64,000 nucleotides of DNA from Bacteroidales bacterium. GTDB lineage: Bacteria; Bacteroidota; Bacteroidia; Bacteroidales; F082. A model generated the notes under the pieces. It ran no database searches, was not told the origin of the DNA, and saw only the letters and a program-made list of their open reading frames with translations. This document shows positions 60,862 through 64,000 of the stretch, one piece after another; the stretch's first letter is position 1, and each line of letters starts with the position of its first letter. Location of the stretch: contig JALNZU010000004.1 in the NCBI GenBank assembly GCA_023229245.1, positions 87,487 to 151,486 of the forward strand, read 5' to 3'. Position numbers and translations under genes: made by a program.

Positions 60862-62928
60862 ATGCAAACCTTTCGTTACTTTCTATCAAGCTGTATGTTC
60901 CTGATTTTGCATATAGGTTCACTTTATGCCCAATGGATACCGACTAATGGACCTTATGGCGGCACTGTGAATTGTATTGTTGCAAACGACACAGAAATTT
61001 TCGCGGGTACTTTTGCCGGTGTATTTCTTTTCTCCGACAACGGCCAAAACTGGACGAAGGTCAGTTCTGGCTTAACAGACACTAATGTATATTCGCTTGC
61101 TACTTCCGAAACAAATCTTTTTGCCGGTACCAGTGGAGGTATTTTCCTTTCCACCGACAATGGAGCTAGCTGGACAGAGGCCAATTTCGGTATTCCTGAA
61201 TATACGAGTGTTATTTCTTTTGCAGTATCAGGTACAAATATTTTCGCTGGGTCCTGGAGTGGGGTATTTCTTTCTACTGACAATGGCGAAAGCTGGACAA
61301 ATGTCACTTCAAATTTGACAAACACAGCTGTTCGTGCTTTGGCAGTTTCTGGATCGAATCTTTTTGCCGGTACTTATGGTGGAGTATTTCTTTCCACCGA
61401 CAACGGGGCAAACTGGACTGAAGTCAATTCTGGTCTGACCAATTATGCTGTGAGCTCGCTGGTAGTTTCGGACACTAACCTTTTCGCCGGAACCAGTGGT
61501 GGGGTGTTCCTTTCCACCGATAACGGCGAAAACTGGACTGAAGTCAGTTCAGGCCTCACCCATACAGATATTCGTTCCCTTGCGGTTTCGGATACAAATC
61601 TTTTTGCTGGAACTTTCGGTGGGGGTGTATTTCATTCATCGGATAACGGAGCTAGCTGGACGGAGGTCAATTCAGGCCTGACAAATTTTGATGTCTATAC
61701 CATGGCCATTTCTGATTCAAAACTCTTCATAGGAACTTTAGGCAGTGGTATTTATGTTACCACCGATAACGGAACCAACTGGACAGAGGCCAATACAGGC
61801 TTGACAGCAATTATTACTCCAGCACTTGCAGTTTCAGAAGGGAACCTCTTTGCTGGGACTTTTGGTGGGGTGTTCCTTACAACCGATGATGGCGAAAATT
61901 GGACAAAAGTCTGTTCAGGCTTAACAAATGTTGACGTTTATACCTTGGCAGTATCTGGTTCGAACCTTTATGCTGGGACTTTTGATGGAGGTATTTATCG
62001 TTCTTCCGACAATGGTGAGAGTTGGACAGCGATCAATAATGGGCTAACAAATATAAATATCTATTCTATAGTAGTTTCGGGTACAAAACTCTATGCTGGG
62101 ACTTTTGGTGGGGGAGTATTTCTCTCTACCGATCAGGGTGATACCTGGACTGAAATTAATTCGGGTCTGACAAATACCATAATTAGTACGCTAGGTGTTT
62201 CGGGTTCAAATCTCTTTGCCGGAACTTATGGAGGGGTGTTTCTTTTAACTGATAACGGGGGTAGTTGGACACCGGCTAATACAGGAATACCTGGTGGTTC
62301 TTCGGTAAATGAATTTGCCTTTTCGGGTACGAAAATCTTCGCCGGAACAGGTAGTAGCGGCGTGTACCTTTCGACTGATAACGGTGAAAGCTGGACAGAA
62401 GTTAATTCAGGCCTAACCAATACTTCTGTTCGTACTCTTATTGTCACAGAAGATTATCTCTTTGCCGGAACTTATGGCGGGGGAATCTTTCTTTCAGCAA
62501 ACAACGGTGAAAGTTGGACTGAGATCAACACCGGCCTGACCAATCAACAGATTGTTTCTCTTGAAGTGTCAGGTCCATATATATTTGCTGGAGCTGATTC
62601 TGGTACCGCATGGAAACGATTGCTTTCAGAGATTGTAACCTCTGTCCCTTCCAACAAAACACCAAATGGAATAATTCTTCTTCAGAATAGCCCTAATCCT
62701 TTTACTTCCACAACAACAATTAAGTTTAATATTGCAGCCCCAAATTTTGTAAGGTTGTCAGTCTTTGACATGCTTGGACATGAAGTAGCCACTCTTATAA
62801 ATGAATACATGGAACTCGGAATGAATGAAGTGGCCTGGAATGCGTCTTCTTTTCCAATTGGAACCTATTTTTACAAATTATTTGTTGGAGACAATGTTGA
62901 GACAAAAAAGATGATTATGATGAAATAG
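60862..62928 (+). CDS. T9SS-secreted protein of 13 Asp-box-like repeats
   Basis: 688 residues with a signal peptide (FLSSCMFLILHIGSLYAQ). From about residue 52 to 585 it consists of 13 tandem units of 40-42 residues of the form VFLSTDNGESWTEVNSGLTN followed by a linker and LFAGTFGG. Each unit carries S-T-D-N-G-x-x-W, the Asp-box, with minor changes (SADNG becomes SANNG in the last unit; DQGDTW in unit 10). The repeats should form one or two beta-propellers, as in Ycf48/sortilin-like proteins. A T9SS sorting domain ends it (ILLQNSPNPFTSTTTIKFNI ... TKKMIMMK). No catalytic site is seen; adhesion or binding is plausible. Perfect promoter and terminator flank it. Confidence 0.9.
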   Translation: MQTFRYFLSSCMFLILHIGSLYAQWIPTNGPYGGTVNCIVANDTEIFAGTFAGVFLFSDNGQNWTKVSSGLTDTNVYSLATSETNLFAGTSGGIFLSTDNGASWTEANFGIPEYTSVISFAVSGTNIFAGSWSGVFLSTDNGESWTNVTSNLTNTAVRALAVSGSNLFAGTYGGVFLSTDNGANWTEVNSGLTNYAVSSLVVSDTNLFAGTSGGVFLSTDNGENWTEVSSGLTHTDIRSLAVSDTNLFAGTFGGGVFHSSDNGASWTEVNSGLTNFDVYTMAISDSKLFIGTLGSGIYVTTDNGTNWTEANTGLTAIITPALAVSEGNLFAGTFGGVFLTTDDGENWTKVCSGLTNVDVYTLAVSGSNLYAGTFDGGIYRSSDNGESWTAINNGLTNINIYSIVVSGTKLYAGTFGGGVFLSTDQGDTWTEINSGLTNTIISTLGVSGSNLFAGTYGGVFLLTDNGGSWTPANTGIPGGSSVNEFAFSGTKIFAGTGSSGVYLSTDNGESWTEVNSGLTNTSVRTLIVTEDYLFAGTYGGGIFLSANNGESWTEINTGLTNQQIVSLEVSGPYIFAGADSGTAWKRLLSEIVTSVPSNKTPNGIILLQNSPNPFTSTTTIKFNIAAPNFVRLSVFDMLGHEVATLINEYMELGMNEVAWNASSFPIGTYFYKLFVGDNVETKKMIMMK

Positions 62929-62974
62929 CCAAATAAGATCGTCTTCTGCCTTACTGTTTTATTAATACCAAAAT

Positions 62975-63023
62975 AAAAACGAGGGAAGAGGAGTGATAAA
63001 AAAACTCTCCTTCACTCGTTTTT
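62975..63023 (+). terminator. Rho-independent terminator after the repeat T9SS gene
   Basis: AAAAACGAG pairs with CTCGTTTTT, and an inner arm GAAGAGGAGT / ACTCTCCTTC adds nine pairs with one mismatch. The downstream T-run is part of the stem; strong on the plus strand. Confidence 0.85.
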
Positions 63024-63435
63024 GACTTTATTTGCCCATTTATGGTTTTAATGAAATAAAACATATTATTCAATACAAGATCAATCGCAGCATGCTTTAA
63101 GGTAACCCTTCTGCGAAAGGCATCTTGTGGTTTTATTAAAGACCCATAATCTTTGCTTTTAAAAATTATGCCTGATCTGTTTAAAATCATTTATTATTTC
63201 TCAAAACCAAAAAAAAATAATAGAAGATCGGCATGCAAAGATGCCTACTGCTTAGGCAATTCAGCTGCCTGTAGCAAGCTGGTTTGATGTAATTGGAGAA
63301 GAAATCATCGCAGATGCCATATTAGACAGATTGGTTTATACTTCACACAGAATTGAACTAAAAAGGTGAAAGTCTGAGAAAAAACTGTAATATTGTCAGT
63401 AGAAAAGTTCTTTTAAATCGATCAAATTATCAAGA

Positions 63436-63480
63436 GGGTTAGTATCACCGGAATGGGGGACAGTATCACCTGAATATCCA
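63436..63480. mobile_element. Possible IS21-like terminal repeats (remnant)
   Basis: Two direct copies of AGTATCACC(G/T)GAAT, starting at 63441 and 63462 (21 bp apart), within GGGTTAGTATCACCGGAATG and GGGGACAGTATCACCTGAAT. Tandem roughly 20-bp end repeats of this kind occur at ends of IS21-family elements. No istA/istB gene is nearby, so only a decayed end would remain. Confidence 0.25.
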
Positions 63481-63934
63481 GGATTTATTTTTGTTTTAGA
63501 CGGTTAGATTTCAAGGGTAGTTGGTATAAATGCATAGGAGGGGATAATAAATAAACTATCTGTTTGCAGAAGATAAAATAAACCTGAAAAGCTTATATAT
63601 AGAAGAATATGAATCCTGTTGCGATAGCGATCAGCTTGGTACGTGCTTTTGCTATGAAGTAAGACTTATTTATTTTTTTTCTAACAGCAGTTTTTGCATT
63701 TAGTTTGCTGTTAATATTAGAAAAATGATATAAAAACTTGATTATGAAACAAATAGGATTTATAAAAAAACTACAAATGATTTAAACCTATTTTGGTCAT
63801 GAGTTGGATAGAAAAAAAGAAAAATTAGAGTTACTTCTAAAAATCATCAGAACAGAGAACGGTGGTGATTCTAAATAGGCACTTTCAGAAAATAGAATAA
63901 TTTTTAATTTTAGGGATTAAAAACGCCTTTCAAC

Positions 63935-63975
63935 AATCTCCCTTTGGATAAAACCATCAAAAGGGGGATTTTTTT
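63935..63975 (+). terminator. Orphan Rho-independent terminator
   Basis: AATCTCCCTTTGGAT and ATCAAAAGGGGGATT pair around AAAACC with one mismatch and one G-T wobble, followed by seven T. No intact gene precedes it. Confidence 0.7.
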
Positions 63976-64000
63976 ATCCAAGAAATCGTGTGTGGAAGAA

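Larger units (their letters stand above)
63024..64000. other. Gene-poor right end
   Basis: About 980 bp with no convincing gene. A broken short frame at 63744-63875 (MKQIGFIKKLQMI, stop TAA at 63783, then YFGHELDRKKEKLELLLKII in the same frame) may be a decayed small gene. A long hairpin with TAACAGCA/TGCTGTTA arms lies at about 63683-63714. Confidence 0.45.

Noticed and set aside
62951..63190. 79-codon minus-strand frame
   Set aside because: It overlaps the strong terminator of the repeat T9SS gene, and its C-terminal half is the hairpin read backwards; no family features.

Overview
The window reads as a chromosomal segment of a Bacteroidota bacterium, probably a fermentative, anaerobic member of the Bacteroidales/Marinilabiliales type. 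Evidence: two SusC/SusD pairs, four proteins with type IX secretion (T9SS) C-terminal sorting domains, promoters of the -33 TTTG / -7 TANNTTTG class (a perfect TTTG-N19-TATTTTTG at 60785-60815), lipoprotein signals, an ADP-forming acyl-CoA synthetase and a hypFCDE hydrogenase-maturation cluster. No tRNA, rRNA, CRISPR, prophage or intact transposon was seen.

Layout. 1-4.9 kb: edge of a TPR sensor-like gene, a secreted Omp28/thioredoxin-like T9SS protein behind an ECF sigma factor, and two small membrane proteins. 4.9-9 kb: ADP-forming acyl-CoA synthetase and a DAK2-DegV protein. 9.3-15.9 kb: a truncated susC followed by an intact susC-susD-lipoprotein operon and a strong terminator. 15.9-18.6 kb: a minus-strand operon of a beta-helix lipoprotein, a nicotinamide-riboside-kinase-like P-loop kinase and an HD phosphohydrolase. 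18.7-27.1 kb: housekeeping (outer-membrane barrel, aroE, DUF368/PopT, aldehyde dehydrogenase, TPR protein, phosphohexomutase, GNAT-like protein). 27.4-29.4 kb: Asp-box T9SS protein. 29.5-30.3 kb: SDR oxidoreductase.

30.4-45.3 kb is a complete polysaccharide-utilisation locus: a six-gene minus-strand operon (PF10091 glycosidase A, SusC, SusD, LamG surface lipoprotein, PF10091 glycosidase B with Ig-like domains, GH3 beta-glucosidase) and a membrane-anchored propeller/Y_Y_Y/HTH regulator upstream. PF10091 includes the GH144 endo-beta-1,2-glucanases, so the predicted substrate is beta-1,2-glucan: extracellular cleavage, SusCD import, GH3 trimming.

45.3-49.3 kb: ftsK, a lolA-like gene and a barrel gene in one operon. 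49.37-50.63 kb, between convergent genes, holds a highly ordered repeat array of exact 53-bp units and exact 200-bp modules built around GCCC-N4-GGGC hairpins. 50.7-55.4 kb: hypF-hypC-hypD-hypE without hydrogenase structural genes or hypA/hypB. 55.7-63 kb: M6-type T9SS protease, decayed DNA with a gene fragment, a TPR/TM/HTH regulator and a T9SS protein of 13 Asp-box-like repeats. 63-64 kb is gene-poor with possible IS21-like end repeats and an orphan terminator.

Start codons were moved downstream for several genes because a -7 promoter element overlaps the upstream in-frame start, or because a signal peptide begins at the later ATG.
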